Origin: Lichenicoccus sp965213775
GTDB lineage: Bacteria; Pseudomonadota; Alphaproteobacteria; Acetobacterales; Acetobacteraceae
Assembly: GCA_965213775.1 (NCBI GenBank)
Contig: CBDCAC010000002.1
Coordinates: 62,001-126,000, forward strand
Direction of reading: 5' to 3'
Length of the DNA stretch: 64,000 bases
Below the pieces are notes generated by a model. It was not told where the DNA came from and searched no databases. It was given only the letters and a program-made list of their open reading frames with translations. Below are positions 25,969-34,688 of the stretch, one piece after another. How positions within the stretch are numbered: position 1 is the first letter of the stretch; the number at the start of each line of letters is the position of its first letter. The translations under genes and the position numbers were made by a program.

Positions 25969-28637
25969 TCGCCCTCGCCGCGGGAGCCGCCCCGGCTCTC
26001 CGCGGCGCAAGCGGCCTCGGCCGTCGCGATGAGGGACGCCAGCATCGGCGCGAGCGCTGCTGCGACACGGTCGTGGCCCGCCTGATTGGGATGAAGCTGG
26101 TCCTCCGTGAGGTTCGCCCGGTAGCCGGCGGGGCTGCCGCCGTCGCCGAGCAGGCCGTTCAGGTCGACGACGAGCTCTCCTCCGGCGGCCAGGTCGGCGC
26201 AACGCGCGACCGAGGAGAGGCGCGCCGCATCCTGCGCCGCGGTGATGCATTTCGTTCGCTGCGGGACCGCGCTCAGATAGATCGGCACCCCGCCCTGGTC
26301 GCGCACCAGGCGGGCGTGGCGCATGGCGCCATGCCAGGCGATGTCGGCGGCGACCTGTGCCCGGTCCGGGGTCATCGCCGCGTGGACGTCGTTGCCGGAC
26401 CATGTCTGGATGATGGCGATCGCCACCTTCGACACGTCGAGATCTCGCGCCGCAGCCTGGAAGAAGCCGGCCGATGGCTGGGCGTAGGTGCCGCTCTGCA
26501 GGAAATGCACCGCGAGTGCCGCGCCTGACGCACGCGCCGCCGCCAGTTGCGCGAAGCCGGTATGGTCGGTCATGCCGCCATAGCCGGAGCCGATGCTGTC
26601 GCCGACCATCTGCAGCGTGACGCCGGGCCGGCGGCAGATCAGCTGCAGACCGTAGAGCAGGCTCCTGCCCTGTGCCGGTGGCGGGAGGGAGTTCAGTTCG
26701 GGCATCCGGCTCGCGCCCGACGTCGCGTCCCCGGTCACGTAGCAGGTCTGGTAGCTGCGCCCGGTCAGCGGATACGGGTCCGCCGGGTTGTTCCGGCCGT
26801 CCATCGATGTCGTCACGCCACGCATCGCGCTCGCGGGCGCGATCGCGGTCCGGACGTGGATCAGCCGGCCGGGACCTCCATCGCTGCGCGGCACGCTCCG
26901 GACGCGGATCCAGTCCGAGAAGTAGAGTTGCGGGACGACGGCGTTCGCGTCGCCGGTGAGCCACGGGAACGGGGGCAGATCGAGAGACGTCGCGACCGAG
27001 GCGGATCCCTCCGCGATTCCTGGGACATCGAGGTCCGCGGCACGGCCGCGGCGGTTGAACGTCACCGGCCGCAACGCGACGGGATGCCCCCGCTCATCGA
27101 CCGGGTTGTTGCTCAGCCTGCTCGTCGCGGCTGCGGCCGCGCCACCGATGGCGAGGTTCTCGTCGGAGGAATCCACCATGTAGATCAAGCGCAGCTGATC
27201 GAAATCATCCTCGCTCGTCCAGTTCTCGATGAAGGTGTGGTCGCCATTGTTGTGGATCGCGTTCACGCCGTTGCTGACCGCGGTGATCCGCATCGTCGCC
27301 AGGCGCGACAGCATCGGCGCCTGCCGCGCCGGCGCCGGCGCCGGCTCGACCGGGACCAGCGCAAGCGGATGGAACCGCTCCCACAGATCCGCCCGCGTCC
27401 GGTCGGCATGGATGTCGCCGTTCGGCTGCTTGCTCAGATAGTGCCCCTCCGACAGCAGGTGCGAGCAGTTCGAGGCCTCGCGAAGCTGCAGTCGCGACCA
27501 CGGCGTCGCCGCGACCGCTTCGATGCCCCCGTCCAGGCGCCGATAGGCGAGCGAGGCTGCGCCGCCGCTCCCGCCCCACAGCATGACGGGATGGTGGCGC
27601 CTCCTCGGTCGCAGGTCTCTCGTCGCAGCCAGTCTGTTGCCGATCGGATCGAAGGTCAGCAGCTCGCCGTCGAAGGTGAAGCATAGGGTGCCGTCGGCGA
27701 CGAAGCCGCGCTCCGACCCCGCGCCGTACAGCGACAGGTAGAGCAGCGACGCGGCGGCGGGCCGGCGCCCCGCGGCGAGCAGGGAGACGAGCAGCGACCT
27801 GACCAGCGCGAGATCGGCCGTGACCATCTCGCGTGCGCCGGATCGTCGGGCCCTCGGGCAGCACAGGGCCCGGAACGCCAGCAGCGGATGTCGCCCGATC
27901 GCCGCCCGGATGATGTTGCTCTGGTTCAGGGCGCTGCTTCGGCGCGCGTCCGAGATCGCCGCGCGCAATGCGGAAGGCTGCCGGATCGAGGACAGCAGCT
28001 TCTGCAGGTTCGCAGTACCCTTGATGGTGTGCGAGACGACGTGGCCGGTATGGAAGGTCGGGATCACCGTGGCCCCGTGCACGTTCGATACGATCCAGTC
28101 GGCGTGGACGACGTCCTCACGATCGTTGCTGTCCAGGACGATGTAGATGTGCCCCATGACGTCGCGCGTGCGGATGCCCATCGATCGCATGGTGTCGGTG
28201 TAGTAGGCGTCGAACTGCGTCGGCGGCCCGCTTCTCTCTCTTCTGTCGAGCGACCATTGCGGCGCCAGCGCCAGCACGTGGTTCGCGCGCAGCACGCGGG
28301 AGTATTTGATCGCGGCGTAGCCGCCCATCGAGCTGCCGTAGGCATAGACGTCGTCGTAGCGGGCAGTGTGGCGCTGCATCTCGCGCAGGGCGTCATCGAT
28401 CCCCGGAGCGCGATACCAGCTGTTCGTCTTGGCGACCAGGCCCACCGCCGTGATGTCGAGCTTGTCGCAGGGTTGCTTGGCGAAGAAGGTGCCGTCGATC
28501 GCTTCCTGCGCGCGTATCGCGGCGAACGTCACCAGGACGAACGAGGAGGAACCCTCCCGCAGATGCGCGACGTATTCCTCGTCCTCGAAGATGATCATGT
28601 CGTTCTCGCCGGATCCCTCAAGACCAGCCTGAAGCAT
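25938..28637 (-). CDS. Two-domain alpha/beta hydrolase plus SGNH/GDSL hydrolase protein
   Basis: 899 residues. N-terminal part: an alpha/beta-hydrolase-like segment with nucleophile elbow YGSSMGGYAA (Ser about 103), an acid candidate in IVLDSNDRED (about 169) and His candidates in FHTGHVVSH (about 199/203). Residues 240-640 are unassigned. C-terminal SGNH hydrolase: MVGDSIGSGYGG (Ser about 680), TWSGNDVH (about 747-750) and TEDQLHPNQAGHD (Asp 846, His 849). No signal peptide. Similar N-terminal domains occur with polysaccharide or capsule genes; a deacylase or acyl-esterase role is a guess. The start may instead be the Met 13 residues in. It is an isolated single gene and less repetitive in composition than its neighbours. 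Confidence 0.75.
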   Translation of the reverse strand: MLQAGLEGSGENDMIIFEDEEYVAHLREGSSSFVLVTFAAIRAQEAIDGTFFAKQPCDKLDITAVGLVAKTNSWYRAPGIDDALREMQRHTARYDDVYAYGSSMGGYAAIKYSRVLRANHVLALAPQWSLDRRERSGPPTQFDAYYTDTMRSMGIRTRDVMGHIYIVLDSNDREDVVHADWIVSNVHGATVIPTFHTGHVVSHTIKGTANLQKLLSSIRQPSALRAAISDARRSSALNQSNIIRAAIGRHPLLAFRALCCPRARRSGAREMVTADLALVRSLLVSLLAAGRRPAAASLLYLSLYGAGSERGFVADGTLCFTFDGELLTFDPIGNRLAATRDLRPRRRHHPVMLWGGSGGAASLAYRRLDGGIEAVAATPWSRLQLREASNCSHLLSEGHYLSKQPNGDIHADRTRADLWERFHPLALVPVEPAPAPARQAPMLSRLATMRITAVSNGVNAIHNNGDHTFIENWTSEDDFDQLRLIYMVDSSDENLAIGGAAAAATSRLSNNPVDERGHPVALRPVTFNRRGRAADLDVPGIAEGSASVATSLDLPPFPWLTGDANAVVPQLYFSDWIRVRSVPRSDGGPGRLIHVRTAIAPASAMRGVTTSMDGRNNPADPYPLTGRSYQTCYVTGDATSGASRMPELNSLPPPAQGRSLLYGLQLICRRPGVTLQMVGDSIGSGYGGMTDHTGFAQLAAARASGAALAVHFLQSGTYAQPSAGFFQAAARDLDVSKVAIAIIQTWSGNDVHAAMTPDRAQVAADIAWHGAMRHARLVRDQGGVPIYLSAVPQRTKCITAAQDAARLSSVARCADLAAGGELVVDLNGLLGDGGSPAGYRANLTEDQLHPNQAGHDRVAAALAPMLASLIATAEAACAAESRGGSRGEGDQNPATACGT

Positions 28638-28685
28638 GCGGTGGGAACGGCGTCACGGCCAGCCCCGATCACCCGGAACCCTGCC

Positions 28686-29627
28686 TCAGGGGCAGGCGGT
28701 GGCCCGACCCGTGGTGTCGCCGTGGTCCGGCAGGAACCGGCGCGCGTGCTCGGTCAGGTACAGCACCACCTCGTCGATCGCCGGCATCGCGCGGCGCACG
28801 GCCAGCCGCACCACGCACCAGCTGCGCACGATCGGCAGGCCCGCGACGTCCAGCACCGCCAGGCGCTGCGTCTGCACCTCCAGCTCGATGGTGTGGGCCG
28901 ACAGGAAGGCGATGCCGAGGCCGGCCATCACCGCCTGCTTGACCGTCTCGTTGCTGCCGATCTCCATGCCCAGGCGCGGCGCGAGGCCGACGCGGTCGAA
29001 GAATTGCTGCATCAGCATGCGGGTGCCGCTGCCGCGCTCGCGCACCACGAAGGTCTCGCCGGCGAGTTCGCCCGGCGGCAGCGCCGGACGGCCGGCGAGC
29101 GGATGCCCGGGTGCCGCGACCACGACGTGGGGATGCTCGCCGATCACCGCCAGCACCACCTCCAGATCCTCCGGCGGCCGTCCCATCACCGCGAGGTCGA
29201 GCTCGCGGTCGCGCAAGCCGGCGACGATCTCGGCGCGGTTGCCGACCACCAGCCGCAGCTCGATCCCGGGATGGGCGCGCGAGAAGGCCGCGAGCACGCG
29301 CGGCGCGAAGTATTTCGCCGTGCTGACCACGCCCACCTGGACCAGGCCGGTCCGCAGCCCGGTCAGTGCGGCGATGCCGGCGGCGCCGTCGGAGAGCACG
29401 ATCTCGACCCGCCTGACGGTGTCGACCAGCAGCCGCCCGGCGGCGGTCGGCACCATGCCGGCGGCGGAGCGCTCGATCAGCGGCACGCCGAGCTGCTCCT
29501 GCAGCAGCCGCATCTGCAGCGTGATCGCCGGCGGCGAGACGTGCAGCGCCTGTGCGGCGCCGGTGACGGAGGCCGTGCGCACCACCGAGGCGAAGGCGCG
29601 CAGCTGCTTGAGGGTGACGTGCTTCAT
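28686..29627 (-). CDS. cbbR: LysR-type regulator of the Calvin-cycle operon
   Basis: 313 residues. N-terminal HTH: LKQLRAFASVVRTASVTGAAQALHVSPPAITLQMRLLQEQLGVPLIER; LysR substrate-binding domain from about residue 90 (GLVQVGVVSTAKYFAPRVL), with GSGTRMLMQQFF, a known CbbR-type stretch. It diverges from fbp across 108 bp. CbbR proteins respond to metabolites such as RuBP, PEP or NADPH and activate cbb operons. Its start codon lies within a GCTTCA-N11-TGAAGC dyad. Assignment rests on sequence plus location. Confidence 0.9.
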   Translation of the reverse strand: MKHVTLKQLRAFASVVRTASVTGAAQALHVSPPAITLQMRLLQEQLGVPLIERSAAGMVPTAAGRLLVDTVRRVEIVLSDGAAGIAALTGLRTGLVQVGVVSTAKYFAPRVLAAFSRAHPGIELRLVVGNRAEIVAGLRDRELDLAVMGRPPEDLEVVLAVIGEHPHVVVAAPGHPLAGRPALPPGELAGETFVVRERGSGTRMLMQQFFDRVGLAPRLGMEIGSNETVKQAVMAGLGIAFLSAHTIELEVQTQRLAVLDVAGLPIVRSWCVVRLAVRRAMPAIDEVVLYLTEHARRFLPDHGDTTGRATACP

Positions 29628-29655
29628 TAAGTTTTCCTGAAGCGAACACTAAGTT
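29621..29655. promoter_or_regulatory. Likely CbbR binding region
   Basis: Perfect 6 bp dyad GCTTCA (29621-29626), 11 bp, TGAAGC (29638-29643), with the spacing of LysR T-N11-A sites. Two direct copies of TAAGTT at 29628 and 29650 lie 22 bp apart, on the same helix face. The dyad covers the cbbR start codon and lies about 95 bp upstream of the fbp ATG, fitting autoregulation plus activation of the operon. Confidence 0.65.
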
Positions 29656-29735
29656 CTTTATGCTGGCCTAACAAGACGCCGGCGACCGATGCTGCGCCTT
29701 CCGGTCACGGTGCCGGGAAGCGGGAGGGCGAGCCG

Positions 29736-30815
29736 ATGGCCAGCGGAGGGCGTCTGGAAGCGTTCCTCGGGCGGCGGCGCACTCCCGGCGACGCCTACGC
29801 GTCGGCGATCGCCGGCACCGTGCTCGCGATCGCGCGTGCCGGCTGCCAGATCGCCGACCTGCTCGCCGCCGGACCGCTGGAGCCCGGCATGTCGGCGTAT
29901 CGCGCTACCGGGGGCGGCGCCGAGGATGGCGACCCCCAGACCGAGCTCGACCTGCACGCCAACCTGCTGATGGTGCGCGCGCTGCGCGAGGCGCCGGTGG
30001 CATGCGTGGCCTCCGAGGAGTTCGACACGGTGCTGGCGCTGCGCCGCGACGGGGTGCTGGCGGTGGCGATCGACCCGCTCGACGGCTCGTCGAACATCGA
30101 CACCACGGCACCGGTCGGCACCATCTTCTCGATCCTGCCGGCGATCGATCCCGACGCCGATCCGGCCACCGCCTTCCTGCGCCCCGGCACCGAGCAGCTG
30201 GCGGCGGGATGCCTGATCTACGGCTCGCAGACGGCGCTGCTGCTCACCCTGGGCGAGGGCACCCACCTGTTCACCCTCGACCGCGAGCGCCAGGTGTTCT
30301 TCTCGGTCTCGGATCCGCGCAGCATCCCGCTCGAGACCAGCGAGTACGCGATCAACGGGTCCAACCAGCGGCACTGGCCGGCGGCGGTGCGACGCTACGT
30401 CGCCGAGTGCCAGCTGGGCCGCGAGGGCCCGCGGCGGCGGGACTTCAACACCCGCTGGATCGCCTCGCTGGTCGCCGAGATCTACCGCATCATGGTGCGC
30501 GGCGGCGTCTACCTCTATCCCGCCGACGCCCGGCCGGCCTGCCGCGAGGGGCGGCTGCGGCTGGTCTACGAGGCGAACCCGATCGCGCTGCTGGTGGAGC
30601 AGGCGGGCGGTGCGGCCAGCGACGGCCGCACCCGCATCCTCACCCTGGTCGCGAGCCATATCCACCAGCGCGTCGGGCTGGTGTGCGGCGCGGTCGAGGA
30701 GGTGGCGCTGATCGGCAGCTACCACGTGCTGCCGGACGCGCCGCGCGAGGACCCGCTGTTCGCCAGCCGCACCCTGTTCCGGCCCGACCACGACCATCGC
30801 GGCGCTAACGCATGA
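29736..30815 (+). CDS. fbp: Class I fructose-1,6-bisphosphatase
   Basis: 359 residues; hydrolyses fructose-1,6-bisphosphate (and often sedoheptulose bisphosphate) in the Calvin cycle. Metal and substrate motifs: ASEEFDTV with the conserved Glu pair, AIDPLDGSSNIDTTAPVGTIF and, in the C-terminal half, LVYEANPIALLVEQAGGAASDG with the last metal Glu. GGGAGGG Shine-Dalgarno precedes the ATG. First gene of the cbb operon; overlaps prk by 4 bp. Confidence 0.94.
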   Translation: MASGGRLEAFLGRRRTPGDAYASAIAGTVLAIARAGCQIADLLAAGPLEPGMSAYRATGGGAEDGDPQTELDLHANLLMVRALREAPVACVASEEFDTVLALRRDGVLAVAIDPLDGSSNIDTTAPVGTIFSILPAIDPDADPATAFLRPGTEQLAAGCLIYGSQTALLLTLGEGTHLFTLDRERQVFFSVSDPRSIPLETSEYAINGSNQRHWPAAVRRYVAECQLGREGPRRRDFNTRWIASLVAEIYRIMVRGGVYLYPADARPACREGRLRLVYEANPIALLVEQAGGAASDGRTRILTLVASHIHQRVGLVCGAVEEVALIGSYHVLPDAPREDPLFASRTLFRPDHDHRGANA

Positions 30816-31687
30816 GCCTGCGCCACCCGATCATCTCGGTCACCGGCTCGTCGGGCGCGGGCACCACCTCGGTGCGCAACGTGTTCGAGCAGATCTTCCG
30901 TCGCGAGAAGATCGCTGCCGCCTTCATCGAGGGCGACGCCTTCCACCGTTACGACCGCGAGGGCATGCGCGCCAGGGTGCGCGAGGAGGCCGAACGCGGC
31001 AACCATCATTTCGGCCATTTCGGTCCCGAGGCGAACCTGCTGGAGGAGCTCGCCGCCACCTTCGGCGAGTATGCCCGCAGCGGCGGCGGCCGCACCCGGC
31101 ACTACGTGCACGACGCGCGCGAGGAGGCGCTGTTCGAGGCACCCGCCGGCAGCTTCACCGCCTGGCAGGAGCTGCCCGCGGACACCGACCTGCTGCTGTA
31201 CGAGGGGCTGCACGGCGCGGTGAAGCACGGCGCGGTCGATACCGGCGCGCAGGCCGACGTGCGCATCGGCGTGGTGCCGGTGATCAACCTCGAATGGATC
31301 CAGAAGATCCATCGCGACCGCTCCAGCCGCGACTACGCCGCCGAGGCGGTGATGGACACCATCGTGCGGCGCATGCCGGACTACATCCGCTACATCTGCC
31401 CGCAATTCACCCAGACCGACATCAACTTCCAGCGCGTGCCGACGGTCGACACCTCGAACCCGTTCATCGCCCGCTACATCCCCACACCGGACGAGTCGAT
31501 CGTGGTGATCCGCTTCCGCAATCCGCGCGGCATCGACTTCCCTTACCTGCTCTCGATGCTGCACGGCAGCTTCATGTCGCGGCCCAACACCATCGCAGTG
31601 CCCGGCAACAAGATGGACCTGGCGATGCAGGTGATCCTCACCCCGATCATCCTGCGGCTGATCGAGCGCAAGCGCGGCGCGCGATGA
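30812..31687 (+). CDS. cbbP: Phosphoribulokinase
   Basis: 291 residues; ATP-dependent phosphorylation of ribulose 5-phosphate to RuBP. P-loop ISVTGSSGAGTTSVRNVF, EGDAFHRYDREGMR with the catalytic Asp, RHYVHD, LLLYEGLHGAV with Walker B-like acid, and KIHRDRSSRDYAAEAVMDTI. The 290-residue size and these motifs mark the bacterial class I PRK. It is translationally coupled to fbp (ATGA) and followed by cbbL after 34 bp. Confidence 0.95.
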   Translation: MSLRHPIISVTGSSGAGTTSVRNVFEQIFRREKIAAAFIEGDAFHRYDREGMRARVREEAERGNHHFGHFGPEANLLEELAATFGEYARSGGGRTRHYVHDAREEALFEAPAGSFTAWQELPADTDLLLYEGLHGAVKHGAVDTGAQADVRIGVVPVINLEWIQKIHRDRSSRDYAAEAVMDTIVRRMPDYIRYICPQFTQTDINFQRVPTVDTSNPFIARYIPTPDESIVVIRFRNPRGIDFPYLLSMLHGSFMSRPNTIAVPGNKMDLAMQVILTPIILRLIERKRGAR

Positions 31688-31721
31688 GCGGCGCCCGAAC
31701 ACCAAGTTCCCGGAGCACAGC

Positions 31722-33197
31722 ATGAACGAGATCAACAGCCCGCCCGCGTCGCAGACCGTGCGCGGCAAGCAGCGTTACGTCTCGGGGGTGATGGAATATC
31801 GACGCATGGGCTACTGGGAGCCCGACTACCAGCCCGGCGACACCGACCTGATCGCGATGTTCCGGATCACGCCGCAGGACGGGGTCGATCCGGTGGAGGC
31901 CGCCGCCGCGGTGGCCGGCGAGAGCTCGACCGCCACCTGGACCGTGGTCTGGACCGACCGACTGACCGCCTGCGAGAAGTATCGCGCCAAGGCCTACCGG
32001 CTCGACGAGGTGCCGAACGCGCCGGGGCAGTATTTCGCCTACATCGCCTATGATCTCGACCTGTTCGAGCCCGGCTCGATCGCCAACCTGACCGCCTCGA
32101 TCATCGGCAACGTGTTCGGCTTCAAGCCGCTGCGCGCGCTGCGTCTGGAGGACATGCGCTTCCCGGTCGCCTACGTGAAGACCTTCGACGGCCCCGCCAC
32201 CGGCATCGTGGTCGAGCGCGAGCGGCTGGACAAGTTCGGCCGGCCGCTGCTGGGCGCGACGGTGAAGCCGAAGCTCGGGCTCTCGGGACGCAATTACGGC
32301 CGGGTGGTGTACGAGGCGCTGCGCGGCGGGCTCGATTTCACCAAGGACGACGAGAACATCAACAGCCAGCCCTTCATGCACTGGCGCGACCGCTTCCTCT
32401 ATTGCATGGAGGCGGTGAACCGGGCGCAGGCGGCGACCGGCGAGATCAAGGGCACCTACCTCAACGTCACCGCGGCGACCATGGAGGACATGTACGAGCG
32501 CGCCGAGTTCGCCCACGAGCTCGGCTCGGTGATCGTCATGATCGACCTGGTGATCGGCTACACCGCGATCCAGTCGATGTCGAAATGGGCGCGCCGCCAC
32601 GACATGATCCTGCACCTGCACCGCGCCGGCCACGGCACCTACACGCGCCAGAAGACGCACGGCGTCTCGTTCCGGGTGATCGCCAAGTGGATGCGCCTCG
32701 CCGGCGTCGACCACATCCATGCCGGCACCGTGGTCGGCAAGCTGGAGGGCGACCCGGCGGCGACGCGCGGCTACTACGACATCCTGCGCGAGGACCACAA
32801 CCCGATGCGCCTGGAGAACGGCGTGTTCTTCGACCAGGACTGGGCCGGGCTGCGCAAGACCATGCCGGTGGCGTCGGGCGGCATCCATGCCGGGCAGATG
32901 CACCAGCTGCTCGACTATCTCGGCGAGGACACGGTGCTGCAGTTCGGCGGCGGCACCATCGGCCATCCGATGGGCATACAGGCGGGTGCCACCGCCAACC
33001 GGGTGGCGCTGGAGTCGATGATCCTGGCGCGCAACGAGGGCCGCGACACCCGACGCGAGGGGCCGGACATCCTCGCCGCCGCCGCGCGGCATTGCCAGCC
33101 GCTGCACCAGGCGCTGGAGACCTGGCGCGACGTGACGTTCGACTACGCCTCGACCGACACCCCGGACTACGTGCCCACCGCCAGCGTGTCGGCGTAG
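31722..33197 (+). CDS. cbbL: RuBisCO large subunit, red-type form I
   Basis: 491 residues; fixes CO2 onto RuBP. Catalytic Lys in LGATVKPKLGLS; carbamylated Lys with Asp-Glu in GGLDFTKDDENINSQPF; LHLHRAGHGTYTRQK; loop-6 Lys in HAGTVVGKLEGDP; GGGTIGHP near the C-terminus. Length, MNEINSPPASQTVRGKQRYVSGVMEYRRMGYWEPDY-like N-terminus and the cbbX partner identify the red-type (IC) lineage of proteobacteria. All catalytic residues I can check are present. Confidence 0.97.
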   Translation: MNEINSPPASQTVRGKQRYVSGVMEYRRMGYWEPDYQPGDTDLIAMFRITPQDGVDPVEAAAAVAGESSTATWTVVWTDRLTACEKYRAKAYRLDEVPNAPGQYFAYIAYDLDLFEPGSIANLTASIIGNVFGFKPLRALRLEDMRFPVAYVKTFDGPATGIVVERERLDKFGRPLLGATVKPKLGLSGRNYGRVVYEALRGGLDFTKDDENINSQPFMHWRDRFLYCMEAVNRAQAATGEIKGTYLNVTAATMEDMYERAEFAHELGSVIVMIDLVIGYTAIQSMSKWARRHDMILHLHRAGHGTYTRQKTHGVSFRVIAKWMRLAGVDHIHAGTVVGKLEGDPAATRGYYDILREDHNPMRLENGVFFDQDWAGLRKTMPVASGGIHAGQMHQLLDYLGEDTVLQFGGGTIGHPMGIQAGATANRVALESMILARNEGRDTRREGPDILAAAARHCQPLHQALETWRDVTFDYASTDTPDYVPTASVSA

Positions 33198-33208
33198 GGA
33201 GAGCGGTC

Positions 33209-33601
33209 ATGCGCAACACGCAGGGATGCTTCTCCTTCCTGCCGGATCTGAGCGACGAGCAGATCACCCGGCAGGTGCAGTACTGCCTCGATCGCGGCTG
33301 GGCGGTGAACCTCGAGTTCACCGACGATCCGCACCCGCGCAACACCTACTGGGAGATGTGGGGGCAGCCGATGTTCGACATCGCCGACGCCGCCGGGGTG
33401 ATGCTCGAGCTCGCCGCCTGCCGGCGCGCCTATGGCGACCGCTACATCCGCCTGTCGGGCTTCGACTCCACCGCCGGATGGGAGTCCGTGCGCCTCTCTT
33501 TCCTGGTCAACCGGCCGGAGGTCGAACCGGAGTTCCGCCTGGTGCGCACCGAGGCCGGCGGCCGCGCGGTGCGCTACACCACCGTCCCGTCGGCGGGCTG
33601 A
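33209..33601 (+). CDS. cbbS: RuBisCO small subunit
   Basis: 130 residues. Family landmarks: TQGCFSFLPDLSDEQI, YCLDRGWAVNLEFTDDPHPRNTYWEMWGQP, and YIRLSGFDSTAGWESVRLSF. The C-terminal extension of about 30 residues after SFLVNRP is the red-type hairpin that fills the central solvent channel. ATG follows a GGGAGAG Shine-Dalgarno 11 bp after cbbL. Its stop overlaps the cbbX start by one base (TGATG). Confidence 0.95.
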   Translation: MRNTQGCFSFLPDLSDEQITRQVQYCLDRGWAVNLEFTDDPHPRNTYWEMWGQPMFDIADAAGVMLELAACRRAYGDRYIRLSGFDSTAGWESVRLSFLVNRPEVEPEFRLVRTEAGGRAVRYTTVPSAG

Positions 33602-34500
33602 TGCCGGCCGACACCGACCGCGTCGACCTGCGCGCCGAGTTCGACGCGGCCGGCATCGGCGAGATCCTGGGCGCGCTCGACCGCGACCTGCTGGGACTGC
33701 AGCCGGTGAAGCGGCGCATATGCGAGATCGCGTCGCTGCTGCTGGTGGAGCGGGTGCGACGGCGGATCGGCCTGGTCGGCGAGCCGCCGACGCTGCACAT
33801 GTCGTTCACCGGCAATCCCGGCACCGGCAAGACCACGGTGGCGCTGCGCATGGCCGGCATCCTGCACAAGCTGGGCTTCGTCCGCCGCGGCCACCTGGTG
33901 TCGGTGACGCGCGACGACCTGGTGGGGCAGTATATCGGCCACACCGCGCCGAAGACCCGGGAGATCCTGAAGAAGGCGATGGGCGGCGTGCTGTTCATCG
34001 ACGAGGCGTACTACCTGCACCGCGCCGAGAACGAGCGCGACTACGGCCAGGAGGCGATCGAGATCCTGCTGCAGGTGATGGAGAACCAGCGCGAGGACCT
34101 GGTGGTGATCCTGGCCGGCTACGCCGACCGCATGGACCGGTTCTACGCCACCAACCCCGGCTTCCGCTCGCGCATCGCGCACCATATCGATTTCCCGGAC
34201 TATGACGAGCCGGAGCTGCTCGGCATCGGCGAAGCGATCCTGGCGCGCCAGGCCTACCGGCTGACGCCCGACGCGCGCGAGGCGATGCGCGGCTATATCG
34301 CGCGGCGGCGCCGGCTGCCGCACTTCGCCAACGCGCGCTCGATCCGCAACGCGCTGGACCGGGCGAGGCTGCGACAGGCCAACCGACTGGTGGGCGAGGG
34401 AGGCGGCGAGGCGGCGGCGGTCTCTGCCGACGATCTGGCCAACATCGAGGCCGCCGACATCCTGGCCAGCCGCGTCTTCCGCGAGGTGGGTCTCGGCTGA
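33601..34500 (+). CDS. cbbX: Red-type RuBisCO activase CbbX
   Basis: 299 residues; AAA+ hexameric motor that remodels inhibited red-type RuBisCO, RuBP-stimulated in characterised homologues. Walker A FTGNPGTGKTTVALRMA, Walker B GVLFIDEAYYLHR, sensor LAGYADRMDRFYATNPGFRSRI including the arginine finger region, and C-terminal DARSIRNALDRAR-like helix (NARSIRNALDRARLR). Last gene of the cbb operon; followed by a hairpin-rich repeat that could end the transcript. No cbbZ, cbbA, cbbT or cbbG follow. Confidence 0.95.
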   Translation: MPADTDRVDLRAEFDAAGIGEILGALDRDLLGLQPVKRRICEIASLLLVERVRRRIGLVGEPPTLHMSFTGNPGTGKTTVALRMAGILHKLGFVRRGHLVSVTRDDLVGQYIGHTAPKTREILKKAMGGVLFIDEAYYLHRAENERDYGQEAIEILLQVMENQREDLVVILAGYADRMDRFYATNPGFRSRIAHHIDFPDYDEPELLGIGEAILARQAYRLTPDAREAMRGYIARRRRLPHFANARSIRNALDRARLRQANRLVGEGGGEAAAVSADDLANIEAADILASRVFREVGLG

Positions 34501-34525
34501 CGCCGCTATCCTGTGACCGTCAGGA

Positions 34526-34646
34526 GGCAAGGCTGGGCTCCGCCCAGACCCGCCAAAGGCCTCGGCCTTTGGAAACCAGTCTAAGATAACGGGATTCTCA
34601 GGGCCACGCCTTGAGCGGGTCCGGGGCAGGGCCCTGGCGCCTGGCC
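34526..34646. repeat. Divergent copy of the palindromic intergenic repeat family (copy A)
   Basis: Starts with AGGCAAGGCTGGGCTCC and holds perfect hairpins CTGGGC-TCC-GCCCAG (34533-34547) and CCAAAGGCC-TC-GGCCTTTGG (34553-34572), then a CAGTCTAAGATAACGGG spacer and a GC-rich right half with GGGCAGGGCCCTGGC. The order of modules matches the copies at 46.3 and 56.5 kb, but the sequence has drifted. It sits between cbbX and an SDR gene and may act as a transcript end. Confidence 0.6.
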
Positions 34647-34688
34647 CACATGTGGCGGCGGGTCGGCAGGTCCTGGAGGGAGAGTGCG

